The notes: a model not told the origin generated them from the letters alone. A DNA stretch of 64,000 nucleotides from Scolanthus callimorphus (GCA_033964015.1 CM066912.1:21687073-21751072); one strand, 5' to 3'. Shown: positions 1-10,835, numbered from the stretch's first letter. Translations and numbers: made by a program.

Positions 1-944
1 TTTTACTTAATAAAAATTTCGGCGCGCTTCGCGCGCAGAAAGAATGACATATTATATGCTCTTTCAGTAACGAAGACGCTACCCTCACGCCGTTTATAAC
101 AACAAGTGTATCTTGATGAGGAAAAGCAAACTCTCCCAAAATGCCCTGCAATGATAGGCCTGACGGGAAGTCACTATGTTTGAAAGAAGACCCCATATAG
201 GTATTAGCGTGAGTTCGACGTTACAAGCATATAGAAATTCGTCATTTGGGCCGCGCTTCACGCATGAATCATAATAAGTTCGTCATTTGCGGCGCGCAGA
301 ACTGCGCGCATGAATAATATAACCTTGTTGGCTCAGAAACCCATCAATAGGGAGAAGCTTTCATCTAACCTATATATAGTTGAGGTAGCATTCTTCCTGG
401 GCTCCTGACAGGCTTTGTTTACTATACCGTACACAAAACATGTTCATCTACCCTTTCTCTTAGGCTTGATGAAATGCGTTATCAAAATTTGGGCGCGCTT
501 CGCGCGCAACGAAAGAAAGTGCGAGCCCCTTTTTCTGTAAAATGTCTTCTGAATCAGTACTAGGTCAAAAAGGGGACGGGAGAGGTGGGATCACGTTAAT
601 CATTGTACTTATAGAGGGAGGATCACTGCATTTTTACCGTTTACCCCAAAATCCTCTCACGTAAATAATCGAGGCGATTAATAATTACCGCGGTTCCTTA
701 GCTTTGACAGAAGTAAGAAAAAAGTATTTGTACTTTAAGAAAAGAAAACGACATTCGCACAAGAGTCTAACTAACAGGTTTTTTCAGAAAATATCTATTA
801 CATGGGGAGGGTCACAATTTTTTTTACCTACGACTGGGGGAGGGTCACAATTTTTTTGTTATGTTCAAGGGGAGGGTCCTAATTTTTTTAGCCTTGTTTG
901 AAAAAAATGGGAGCCCTCCCCCCCGGTAAATAATGACACGTCCC
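1..944 (+). mobile_element. MITE copy 1 (TAA-flanked, PIF/Harbinger-like), cut by the window start
   Basis: Closely matches 57225-58335 in the same orientation, including GC-rich GCGCGCTTCGCGCGC hairpins and repeated GGGGAGGGTC...AATTTTTTT blocks. The right end reads CACGTCCC at 937-944 and is followed by TAA, as in the complete copy at 57023-58335. The left end lies outside the window. Assignment to PIF/Harbinger rests only on the TAA duplication and GGG-starting ends; no transposase is present. Confidence 0.75.
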
Positions 945-1955
945 TAAGATCACCGTTCACTTTCAGGAGATACGCGTAAACGGTTTCCGTCGGGGATTTT
1001 ATGACGTACAGACACACTTCTCCTGGGTAGTTATCCGAGAAATCCACTTTCTCTTCCCCAAGCATCGACTCTGTGAGAAACTCGACCACGGGTAGATGTT
1101 CGCTGATATCAAAGAATGGGAGCATCTTAGAGGGCTGGTCGTCGATCACGTCAAAACTGTACAAGAAATTGCAAAGCTCTTTAGTTTTTCTGTCAAGGAA
1201 GCGTTGGAGACTCAGATAAGCAGCTTTTGTTTCCGTCTTGTTGTCCGGAATCAGTGTTATCATGGAATACACGATGCCGTTCTTGATTGAGTAGACTCGA
1301 AAGTAGAGGTCGACATAGTCGTAGCATTTCTTGGCATCACTTTTGTCGTTCGCTTTCACCAGCTTCTTAATTTCGTCCGCCAGCTTCCCTAAGAGTTTTA
1401 TCCCTTTATAGACCGGCACGTTGCAGACTAATAAATTTAATTGGTCTGGGGACATAAACTTCTTTTGGCTTCCTGCTCCGTCTACAAAGTACTTGGATGC
1501 CTCTAGATCAAATATGGCGCCCTCAGCTTCGTTTTTGATTACCTGATTATGATATCTCTTGAATGCATCATCTATCTGCTCTCTTACCATTGCTCCCACT
1601 GATTTCTGCTTCTTGGCATTTCCAAATAGGGCAAGTATCCCCGAAGCTAACATCGATATCACACTTAAACCTTGGCCAACCGGACCGCCAAATGTTTGGG
1701 ACAGGGTGGCTACCATGCTAAACCCTGCCTGAACCGCTCCAAGCGGATTTTCATTTGCGTGTATGAACCCCTCTATGCTACTGACACTTGACGCTAAAGC
1801 AGTTATCCTTGCTTGTCTTTCGGTGAAGAACATTTTCTTCCACTTCGCCCACTTTGTTGGCACATAGTCTTTTAAGGCCATCTTCGTCCTTCCCACGGAT
1901 TGCTCGTGGAAATTGTCCAGTTTGCCATTGATCTTTTGCACGTTAGCCTTGGCAT
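865..1955 (-). CDS. 3'-terminal exon of an unrecognised host gene, ending inside a MITE
   Basis: Open for about 363 codons on the minus strand. There is no convincing start codon: the frame continues upstream of GTG 1941 to a good splice acceptor (TTGTTTTTCTTACAG, then exon from 1955), with two bases left to complete a codon, so this is an internal-to-terminal exon. The protein has an N-terminal basic, Lys-rich stretch. A Gly/Ala/Ser-rich hydrophobic segment (about residues 55-110, ending near ILALFG) could be a membrane or helical-bundle region. A long charged helical middle follows, then a C-terminal half rich in Phe, Asp and Leu. I do not recognise the family. The last roughly 27 residues, from about 947 down to the stop at 865, are encoded by the MITE at 1-944, so the original C-terminus is displaced or lost. 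It may be a working gene with an exonised MITE or a recently damaged one. Other exons were not found in 1956-2750. Confidence 0.6.
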
Positions 1956-2754
1956 CTGTAAGAAAAACAAGAGCATTAAAATATTTGTTTTGTGTTTTTC
2001 AATTGGACAACCAGTCTATGTCACCGAGCATGAAAAAGTTTAATCCTAAGATGATGAGATAGATGAGATAGATAGATAGTTTATTTTCCATAAGAGTTGC
2101 AGCCCAAAGGCTGAAATATACTTATAAATTACAATCATAATAATAATAAATATAAATGTACTATAAAATTGATATATAACTATTGATACTGAAAATACTA
2201 TTCTAAAAACTATATGATTATTAAAAAGCGACTAACTATTTACATGAGAAGTTGTTTTGAACTCAATATACAATGTAAGGGCGTTTGGCAATTGGACATT
2301 ATGATTCTATTGTTCTGTGGTCGCCCCAACAAAGTTGAGTGCATTGAGTTTTTAAATGAATTAGGAATATGCTTATTACCATAGTCTTGTAGACCAGGCC
2401 CCAGTTGTTCAAAAGCGGATTAACTAGTCCGGGTTTAATCCAGGATTAAATTTGAGCACGCGCTAGTAGTGTTGCTAGAAAGTGGTTTAACTTTGATTCG
2501 GGGTTTAAAATACGGCAAATCGAGGGCTAAGTTTAGCACACCTCTTGGGGGTGGTTTAAATCGCAAATCCAAGGTCAACTGGGCTATCAGCAGTAAGAGT
2601 GGAAGACGAGAAAAGTGGACAGCGTAACTATTGGGGCCATTAAATTACTATTAAAAACCAACATGTATTTATAAATGTTCGCCGAGGTTTTCTCGGGTAC
2701 GAAAAGCTCTGAGACGTCAAACCAAAATAATATGTACAAAACTCGGCTGCACGA
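1956..2754. other. Presumed intron of the 865-1955 gene, with a LINE 3'-tail-like patch
   Basis: No supported exon. At about 2050-2180 the minus strand reads as a retroelement 3' tail: an AATAAA-type stretch ending in GATA-type microsatellite (plus strand GATAGATAGATAGTTTATTTTCC, followed by CCCAAAGGCTG and AAT repeats). The remainder is unassigned. Confidence 0.35.
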
Positions 2755-3330
2755 CTGTTGACAGGCACGAAAGGGCATGAACACATCACTCCCATTCTTC
2801 GTGAACTTCACTGGTTACCGGTTGCCGTTCGCATCGACTACAAAATTTTGCTTTTAGTTTTTAAATGTCTGAACGGTTTCGCCCCTATTTATTTAAACGA
2901 CCTCTTAACCGATACATTCCCAAACGCTGCCTACGGTCATCCTCAAAATCGCTTCTCTCCGTACCCAAATGCAACCTTAAGACATACGGAGAGAGAGCAT
3001 TTTCATTGAGGGCTCCCACTCTCTGGAATGCCCTCCCAGATGACCTCCGATACATCACTTCACTCAGCACTTTTAAAGTGAAGCTGAAAACACACCTTTT
3101 CTCACAATGTTTCGGGCTGTAGGCCCCCCTCCGTTTTTACTTTATTTTATCTTTTTAGTTCTTATCAGGGTTACACAGTTTTTATTCTTTTATTCTTTTT
3201 TATATATATATTAGTGTAAATTTTTATCATACTGTATATTCTTGATATTGCTAAACTAAGAAATGTAAAGCGCTCTCGGATTTTTTAAGAAATAGCGCTA
3301 TATAAATTTTATATTATTATTATTACAGCC
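2755..3330 (+). mobile_element. 5'-truncated CR1-type LINE, 3' end
   Basis: Encodes the C-terminal tail typical of CR1/L2-type reverse transcriptase proteins: a LHWLPV..RIDYKILLL block at 2785-2870 and, in another frame, a ...WNALPDDLR... block ending at the stop at 3120-3122. The two halves lie in different frames, so there is a frameshift near 2920-2940. The 3' UTR closes with a short stem (GCGCTCTCGGATTTTTTAAGAAATAGCGC) and an ATT microsatellite at about 3315-3328, the usual CR1 3' signature. It is a dead fragment. Confidence 0.8.
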
Positions 3331-3437
3331 TACTATTATGAGATTTAGATCGCCCTTTCACCAATGTAGTCAACTGAACTGAAAACCGCTTTTCAGTTCG
3401 ATTTAACACAGTTTATAGATGAATTTGGTGTCTTTTG

Positions 3438-3894
3438 TGTGTTTTAGTTTTCCGGAAGTCACGTTACGTTTAGAGGATTGAGTTTAATTAAGCCTGGGCT
3501 TACTAAAATCTATTCTTAGAGCTAAGTTGAAGACAACATAGCTTTTTTGTAGCGCTAACTGTACAATGAGGTTAACTATTGGAGTGTATAAAGCCATGTG
3601 CTTTGTCTTTGCAAGAAGAGTCAGGCCGGTCATGTCATAAAGCTGAGACAATTAAAAATATCTTCCGATTCGGTGGATAATAACTCGGGTAATTTAACTC
3701 TTTTATCACACGCGCCGCCCCGATTTAGTTTTCTTCGGGATTCATTGTTTAAAACAGCTAGAAAATTAGTCGCTTGTATCGTTTCTCCTTGAATTAATTC
3801 CTGTTACGAAATTTCCGGAAAAGTTGTTCTGTGTTTACAGTGTTATTTACAGAAGACTGCAAATTAACAGAAAATCAGCTCATCAACACCCGCT
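3438..3894 (+). repeat. 457-bp direct repeat, copy A1
   Basis: Nearly identical to 4311-4766, starting TGTGTTTTAGTTTTCCGG and ending CATCAACACCCGCT. Both copies hold the same 64-codon open frame (3598-3792 and 4470-4664), which differs by one residue; with so few changes this says nothing about selection. The identity of the sequence is unknown. Confidence 0.85.
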
Positions 3895-4310
3895 ATGTAG
3901 GATTGCAGTCAAATATGATCCATACATATGAAAAACATACAAAAAGGACAATATATGTTATCAAAACATCAGATTTTCATGTACTCAATTTCATATGTTT
4001 GTCATATATAATTCATATATTTGTCATATGTTATTCATTGCCATTGTCCTTTCATATGTTTGTCATATGTGTTTCAGAGTCATATGTTTTCGTGTTGGAA
4101 TGTCATATGTTTGTCATATGTGTAGCACTGTGTTCCTGACATATGAAAACGAGACGTTCATATGTTTGAAAAAATGTAGCAGACATATGACAACCATATT
4201 ATAAATATATAATTAACATGTGAATACTGTGTGAATAACATATGAAATTTGATATGTTTGTCATATAAAATTCATATGCTTGTCATATGTTTGATTTCCA
4301 GTATTTCCAG
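3895..4310. repeat. CATATG-rich element, copy 1 (5'-truncated)
   Basis: At least a dozen CATATG hexamers in 416 bp, many as CATATGTTTGTCATATG pairs. It starts exactly at the end of repeat A1 and stops at the start of A2. It matches the element at 5110-5449 plus 9646-9845 but lacks that copy's first 125 bp or so. Open frames here are translations of the repeat, not genes. Confidence 0.8.
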
Positions 4311-4766
4311 TGTGTTTTAGTTTTCCGGAAGTCACGTTACGTTTAGAGGATTGAGTTTAATTAAGCCTGGGGTTACTAAAATCTATTCTAAGAGCTAAGT
4401 TGAAGACAACATAGCTTTTTTGCAGCGCTAACTGTACAATGAGGTTAACTATTGTGTGTATAAAGCCATGTGCTTTGTCTTTGCAAGAAGAGTCAGGCCG
4501 GTCATGTCATAAAGCTGAGACAATTAAAAATATCTTCCGATTCGGTGGATAACAACTCGGGTAATTTAACTCTTTTATCACACGCGCCGCTCCGATTTAG
4601 TTTTCTTCGGGATTCATTGTTTAAAACAGCTAGAAAATTAGTCGCTTGTATCGTTTCTCCTTGAATTAGTTCCTGTTACGAAATTTCGGGAAAAGTTGTT
4701 CTGTGTTTACAGTGTTATTTACGGAAGACTGCAAATTAACAGAAAATCAGCTCATCAACACCCGCT
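4311..4766 (+). repeat. 457-bp direct repeat, copy A2
   Basis: Second copy of the 3438-3894 segment, same orientation, with only a handful of substitutions and small indels. The A1-CATATG-A2 layout looks LTR-like but the ends do not form TG...CA and no target-site duplication was seen. Confidence 0.85.
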
Positions 4767-5109
4767 TCCGGTCTAAGCTATAAAATGTAGAGATTAAGCA
4801 GGGGCTAGGCTTGAAAATAGCCGATGTTACATGCTCGTCAGTAAGAAACGTACAAGTAATTAATGGCTTTGAGAGTTGTGCAAGTGGGACATTTCAAGCA
4901 GTGCGTAAAATTGCAAATAGAGGGCTAGTAACTGTTTTGTGGCATGTTATATATAAATGAAAGTAGTCAGCTTGTAAGCAAGGCAGAGATACGGACCTGA
5001 GATACGTTATTTCACACTACATGATGATAAGTTATCCCTGTCTTAGGCCGAAAGAACGTTGCTTTCTGGTAAAGGTGTAAGATCAAGGACTTAAAACCAT
5101 TATCACACA
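4767..5109. other. Unassigned spacer
   Basis: No coding signal or repeat recognised between repeat A2 and the second CATATG element. Confidence 0.3.
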
Positions 5110-5449
5110 CTTTCATATGTTTGTCACATTGGCCGTCATATGTTGGGCTGAAACATATGACATCCATATATGTCCTTGCTGAAATGTCATATATTTGTCA
5201 TATGCTCGTTGCCTTGATTTGTCATATGTTATTCATATGTAGGATTGCAGTCAAATATGATCCACACATGAAAAAACATACAAAAAGGACACAATATATG
5301 TTATCAAAACACAGATTTTCATGTACTCAATTTCATATGTTTGTCATACATAATTCATATATTTGTCATATGTTATTCATTGCCATTGTCCTTTCATATG
5401 TTTGTCATATGTGTTTCAGAGTCATATGTTTTCGTGTTGGAATGTCATA
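5110..5449. repeat. CATATG-rich element, copy 2, left part
   Basis: Same sequence as 3895-4100 or so, preceded by about 125 bp more of the element. It breaks off at 5449 (GTGTTGGAATGTCATA). The missing remainder resumes at 9646 (TATGTTTGTCATATGTGTAGC), so the element was split by the block 5450-9645. Confidence 0.85.
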
Positions 5450-8400
5450 GCGGAACTCCCCGTGGCGAAGGCACGGAGTGGAGCCCCATACGTATCATTC
5501 AACGTCACATGAGAAAGCAACCCATCCAAGCCAAAACGATACGTTCAGCGGCTTACGAAAACATCGCGGGCTCTTTTTTACGCGTGCGCACTTGCGTTAG
5601 TGGCGACCCGTGTACACAGCCAATCACAGTAAGTCCGTCTTGGATCACTGAGCGCGCGCGTCATTTTGTCCTCCAGCACAGCGACGCGGTGCTTGGCCGT
5701 ACGTGGGCAGAGGACACGGACCGGAAGTCGCTCGTTCATTTTCCCGCCGAAAAAACTCCGAGCCAAAGCCAAAGCACAATCTTCCTTCTGAGTTATGGCA
5801 GAATCTTGGGGACTTAGGGATAAGAAAACCCTTTCGTTCAAAGCGAAAAAGTCTTCGAGCCCACGAGAGACCATTACAGCTCGGGCCTCCTGTGGTGGCC
5901 ACCACAGCTAACCCACACAAAGACACTGAATCAAGATCAAAACCCTCCAGCATTCCACCAATTTTGATCTGCAACTCAAGGTGCCTTAGTAATAAAGTCG
6001 ATGAGCTCTCCTGTGTGCTGTCATTGAATAACGTCGGAGTTGCGTGTATAACCGAGACTTGGCTGCACTCAGAAATCCCGGACACTGCTGTCACCATTGA
6101 CGATTATGTTTTCCTCCGTAGAGACCGAGGTAGCCCCTGTGGCGGGGTAGCAGTTTATGTTCACACGAGTATTCCGTGCAAGAGACTTACTCATTTGGAG
6201 CCCTTTGGAATCTTGTCTGAAGTGATGTGGCTCCAAATCAGGCCTACTCGGCTCCCGAGAGAAATCTCCTCCATCCTGATCGGCGCCATCTACCATCCTC
6301 CAAACGCCACTGCCGATGACAATAATTCTCTGTACGACCATGTCCAACAGGTTGTTGACGCTTATCTCCTCAAGCACCCGGATTGTTTAGTGTTGATTTC
6401 TGGAGATTTTAACCCCAACGCTACTAAAATATCTCCAGCTGTTTTCAGAAGAACATGTGGATTGTCACAAGTGGTGAAAGTATTAACCCGTGATTCAGGA
6501 ACGCTCGATTGGTGTTTGACAAATAGACCAAAGTCTCTGAGCGAACCTCTCCAGCTTCCCAAGTTAGGAGCCAGTGACCACTACTGCGTGCTAGTGCAGC
6601 GCGAGAGGCCTACTTTTACTAATCCCCGTACAAAAGAAACTGTTACCAAGCGTGATACTAGACCAAACCGCATACGTGATTTCGGCCAGTGGATCACGAC
6701 CTTCTCGTGGCAGGAACTATTCTCTGCTTCCTCATGCGAAGCGAAGTTTCAATTGTTCATGGAGACAATATCTAACGCCATCGACAAATTCCTCCCCTTG
6801 AAAACATCCCGCCGATGCAGCACAGACAAGCCCTGGATCTCTTCCAAAATTAAGGCGTGGATCGCTAAGCGACAATAATGCTTCGGGAAGTTTGGAAAAG
6901 ACTCACCAATGTTCAAAATGTGGCGCAACAAAGTGGCAAGGTCTATCAAGTCTGCTAAAACATCCTTTTACGAAAATAAAGTGAAAAATCTAAAAAACAC
7001 AAATGTTGGACGTTGGTGGAAGGAAGTTAAAGGCTTATCGGGTACGTCGCATAGAGAAGGGGAGTGGTACCGTCAGCTCCTAAAGGATGACACTTTCACA
7101 ACTGAGATCCTGTGTGAGAGAATTAATGAGTTCTTCACCGGACTTACTTCATCATTCTCCCCTCTATCTCAAGGTGATGTTAATGCAGTTGCTGTGACTG
7201 ACATCCCTGAGAAACTGTGGGTAACCGTGCGCGAGGCTCATATGGCCCTCCGGTCGGTGCAAACAAGAAAGTCTGTCGGGCCCGACCAGATTCCGAACGT
7301 GGTCCTAAAGACATTTGCACCCGAGCTTGCCCCAGTCCTCGCAGATTTATATAACTCCTCCCTTCGGGAAGGGTTTGTTCCAACCTTACTGAAGAGTGCG
7401 ATCGTGCGGCCATTGCCTAAACAGACCCCCGCGCAGACCATCGAGGACGACATCAGGCCCGTCTCCCTCACCTGTCAGACGGCGAAACTCATGGAAGGAT
7501 TTACACTAAACAGAATATTACCAGATGTGCTATGTGATCTGGACGCAAAACAGTTCGCCGTGGCTGGCAAGTCAACCTGCCACGCCATTGTCTATCTCCT
7601 CCACCTCGCCTTAGAGACGCTTGACTCTGGCAACTGCTGGGTTAGACTATTCTTCGCGGACTTCCGCAAGGCATTTGACCTCATTGATCATAACATTCTG
7701 CTCAGTAAACTTAGCTCTTTCAACATACATCCCATCTTACTTAGATAGATAGCAGCTTTTTTACTTGATAGATCCCAGTGTGTAAAGATCTCGAACTCAA
7801 TTTCTCCCTTTTTACAACTATACGGAGGAATCCCCCAAGGGACTAAACTCAGCCCGATCCTATTCTGTATCATGGTCAATGACCTAGCGAAGGATTGGGG
7901 CCCGCGAGTAAAGTATGTTGATGATCTGACGGTAATGGAAGTAGTTCCCCGTAATTCGCCATCTGTCATGGCAGACATTGTAAATAGTATTCATACATTC
8001 GCGGCGGACAACAATATGCGTCTAAACCCTAAAAAGTGCAAAGAAATGACGGTTGATTTCTTAAAGTATAATAGCTTCACCTGCCCTCCCCTCTCCGTCG
8101 GCGGCTCTGTTATTGAGCGCGTCAAGTCTTTTAAATTTCTCGGCATATACGTGTCCAACGACTTGGCCTGGGGAGAGCAGGTGGACTTTATAATTAAGAA
8201 AGCCAACCGGAAGATGTATGCTCTTCGCACGCTGAAGCGTTGTGGTGTCTGCCAAACTGACCTGGTCAAGGTTTTCTGCACGCTCATCAGACCTCTCCTT
8301 GAGTACGCAACCCCGGCGTTCGCTAATCTACCGCAGTATCTCTCGCAGGCTCTAGAGAAGGTACAGAAGCGCGCGCTGGCCGCAATATTCCCGAGCCTGT

Positions 8401-8760
8401 CATACGCGGATGCGCTTGTTGCTGCACAAATAGCCCCACTCAAGGAGAGGCGCGATGAAGCGTGCAGAAACCTTCTAAAATCACTAGAACCAAACAACCC
8501 TCTGTATAACTTAGTCAGCAGTCGTATAGTAAATCCACAGAATACTTACAACCTAAGAGCTAGGGCTACATGTAATACCAAAAGCACGAACACTGACCGC
8601 TTCGGCAAATTCGCCACGAATGTTTTTGCTTATTGTCTTGATTGAATTTTGTAAATATTGATTGTAAATGTTCGCCTTATGTAATTTATGTGATCGTGTG
8701 ACCGTATACCTGTAATTCAGTTTCAACTGCTAGAGGTATAAATAAACGATTGTCAAAATA
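5450..8760 (+). mobile_element. CR1-like LINE, near full length
   Basis: About 3.3 kb: a GC-richer 5' leader (5450-5700), one long reading frame for endonuclease plus reverse transcriptase (5703-8645), and a short 3' UTR ending ATAAATAAACGATTGTCAAAATA. A decayed relative lies at 61900-64000. Whether the first 250 bp belong to the LINE or to a host TIR element is open, because GCGGAACTCC at 5450 recurs inverted at 9609-9618. Confidence 0.85.
5703..8645 (+). pseudogene. LINE ORF2: APE endonuclease plus reverse transcriptase, two stop codons
   Basis: A single frame of 981 codons interrupted only by TAA at 6876-6878 and TAG at 7746-7748; no frameshift is needed. From about codon 85 comes an endonuclease/exonuclease/phosphatase-type domain: ITETWLH for the metal-binding Glu, GDFNPN, and SDHYCV near the end. 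The reverse transcriptase follows: KSVGPDQIPN, RPVSLTCQTAKLME, FADFRKAFDLIDH (first catalytic Asp), GIPQGTKLSPILF, and the active-site YVDD at 7914-7925, then FLGIYVSNDLAW. The C-terminal tail (TLIRPLLEYATPAF..., then a KVQKRALA block) is the usual CR1/jockey-type end. It would nick target DNA and copy its own RNA. The two nonsense codons make this copy inactive without readthrough, but it is young compared with other relics here. Confidence 0.9.
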
Positions 8761-9645
8761 CTTCGGATTCGATTCTTCGCCGATATTTCATAATGTTGTT
8801 TAGTCATTTTGGAGAAACTATGAGGGAGTTGCAAAAGATTCAAAGGATAGATTGCAGAATACCCGGCCCACGGCGAAGCAAGACTTCGGCGTTCTTCTGA
8901 AGAAAAACAACAGTTTCTTTCGTAAAAGCTGCAAACGATATGAGATCTACGAACAGGGAGCCAGAACTGGATTGAACAGGATTGACAGAAAATTGCAATG
9001 GTTTTAGCCGAATAATATATTTAGGAAAATTGGCTTTGTGAAAAAGCTTGCCAAGTAAGAATGAATTCAACTCAACACGACAGAGACTTTTGGAGGAAAG
9101 AAACGACTTCACTATCAGTTATCGGTAAGCACAAAGCTTGAAATTGCTTCTTATGCTATTTATATTTTTAGCTTCCAAGTTTATTGCATTCCTGATGAGA
9201 AAATTCTGACTTTACATGTAACTTTTACGTTTTGCTGCTTTAGTTGGCTCCCTCAAGGTTTCTTTTTCTCCGGCTAAACTCGAATTATAGTTTTGAGTAA
9301 GCTTGACTTTTTGGCCTTGCTTTGCCTTATGTAAACAGGTCATTTCTGATATTCTAGCCTTGATTTTCCTTTGTCACAATGTTAGATTTAGTTAGTACAA
9401 TGAGACAAATACTATGTCAAGTATTCTTTGTTGTGGATTTCGCTGAAAATCTTATTTTTCATTTTTATTTTGTCGGTCGTGAACTGCGACTTGTTAGCAT
9501 ATCAGAACGCGCTAAGACTATCATTTCCATATAATGGTAACATGAATTTTCTTGATTTAAACTGTAAAGGTGAGCTCCCTGTGAGTAAGACGTGGGGTGT
9601 GTATGATTGGAGTTCCGCTTTTAGGCATTGCCTAAATCTATATAT
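8761..9645. other. Unassigned part of the 4.2-kb insertion block
   Basis: Lies between the LINE 3' end and the resumed CATATG element. No convincing coding sequence. At 9609-9618 GGAGTTCCGC is the reverse complement of the block's first ten bases, and a short palindrome TTTAGGCATTGCCTAAA follows at about 9620-9636. Confidence 0.4.
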
Positions 9646-9850
9646 TATGTTTGTCATATGTGTAGCACTGTGTTCCTGACATATGAAAACGAGACGTTCA
9701 TATGTTTGAAAAAATGTAGCAGACATATGACAACCATATTACAAATATATGAATAACATGTGAATACTGTGTGAATAACATATGAAATTTCACATGTTTG
9801 TCATATAAAATTCATATGCTTTTCATATGTTTGATTTCCAGTAGTGTTAG
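9646..9850. repeat. CATATG-rich element, copy 2, right part
   Basis: Matches the right half of the copy at 3895-4310 nearly base for base (TGTTTGTCATATGTGTAGCACTG onward) and ends with the same TTTGATTTCCAGTA. Together with 5110-5449 it gives a full element of about 540 bp. Confidence 0.85.
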
Positions 9851-9894
9851 AACGTTCCCGATTTATGAAAGCACGTTATTAGTAGTATAGTAGG

Positions 9895-10010
9895 AGCCGA
9901 ATTACCCCCTTTTTTCGGGTGAGCTTGCAGGTGAGCAGGAGCTGACTTCCGGTGAGGAGGATGACGTCACGGGCTATTTTTTAGAAGGGTGAGCGGGTGA
10001 GCATGCTGGT
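9895..10010 (+). repeat. GTGAGCAGGAGC / GAGGATGACGTCAC module
   Basis: Contains GTGAGCAGGAGCTGACTTCC, then GGTGAGGAGGATGACGTCAC and an A/T run followed by GGGTGAG. The same module occurs twice in inverted orientation at 23395-23575. It includes TGACGTCA, a CRE-like palindrome. It may be a terminal or promoter segment of a mobile element. Confidence 0.6.
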
Positions 10011-10435
10011 GAGTAGAATCACTTCTGTTGTCCAGATCCACATAACTTTGGCAGGATCACTTCCGGTAGCTAGTCAATCGATAATACTGGCCGAGCGCCG
10101 CAGTCTGTCCCGAGTAATATTATTCAACGGTTCACTAAGTTGTTATGCTAATGACAAGTCTTTTGTGTAAGGGATTAGTGTTTGTTGACTGAATCTTATA
10201 AATATGAGAATATTAATTACAATGTAAGAGTTTTGTTTACACAGCTGTGTCAATAAAAAGCTCCAGCGCCTTAGAGAGGGAATAACAACAGAAAAGAACT
10301 CGATATTGTTTATTCTCTTATCATGTAACTATAAATTAAGAGAATATCGGTTACATAAAATTCTGGTTACACGCCTAAAGTTTGCTCACTAGCATTCTTG
10401 ACTTGGGATAGAGGTTTCCACTCAATTTTTTTCTT
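10011..10435. other. Unassigned
   Basis: No coding or repeat structure recognised. Confidence 0.25.
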
Positions 10436-10469
10436 GTTGTCATACGAACCCCCATGCAATCATAACACC

Positions 10470-10832
10470 GCAGAAAAGATCCCTACCAAGACTTTTGACA
10501 AACTGGGCATAGGTAGAGTTTGTCTTTCTCGTAACCTCCGAACATTTTATCTTGCCACAAACACTATCTACACCCGCCAATATCGATGCGATAAGAGTTG
10601 TTCCCTTCACAATGACTGCATAAACCAGCGACTTTCTTTTCAATCTCACCCGAGACTCCATCTCCCTCTTGACTCTTTTCGTCGTCCTGATCGCTTGATT
10701 AACCAGTTTCCTCATCACCGGATTGCTCCTCTTCGTCATCGTCACCATGGTCAGTTTCTTCATCAATCTCATTATTATCTTCAGTTTCATCGTCGCAAGA
10801 CTGCTTGGTTTGTGTCTCCCTGCTTTCATAGA
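10470..10832 (-). pseudogene. Decayed acidic protein with paired CxxC motifs
   Basis: On the minus strand one frame gives a strongly acidic stretch (DDETEDNNEIDEETDHGDDD at about 10795-10735, continuing with more Glu and Asp). Then come EIEKKVAGLCSHCEGNN, a Cys-x2-Cys-like pair with a stop inside, and LYLCPVCQKSW. Stops interrupt this frame at three places. The spacing of the cysteines suggests a zinc-binding domain after an acidic linker. The family is not recognised. A parallel frame is open for 129 codons but looks like a basic shadow of the acidic one. Confidence 0.45.
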
Positions 10833-10835
10833 TAA

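Noticed and set aside
865..1955. Loose resemblance of the helical, Gly-rich N-terminal half to the helical-bundle domain of pore-forming crystal-type proteins
   Set aside because: It rests on general helix and Gly/Ala patterns only; no diagnostic motif is present, so no function is assigned.
3598..4664. Identical 64-codon ORFs at 3598-3792 and 4470-4664 as a conserved small gene
   Set aside because: They lie in the two copies of a 457-bp duplication, so their similarity follows from the repeat, and there are too few changes to show selection.
3438..4766. LTR retrotransposon in miniature
   Set aside because: Repeat ends are not TG...CA, flanks share no target duplication, and no primer-binding or polypurine site is visible.
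3831..5450. ORFs encoding Met/Phe/Val/Ile/Cys-rich peptides (MFVICYSLPLSF type)
   Set aside because: They are translations of CATATGTTTGTCATATG repeats.
5341..5817. 158-codon ORF as a LINE ORF1
   Set aside because: It starts in the CATATG element and crosses the insertion boundary; no coiled coil, RRM or zinc knuckle is seen, so it is treated as 5' leader.
10398..10835. 145-codon plus-strand ORF
   Set aside because: His/Arg-rich shadow of the acidic minus-strand relic.
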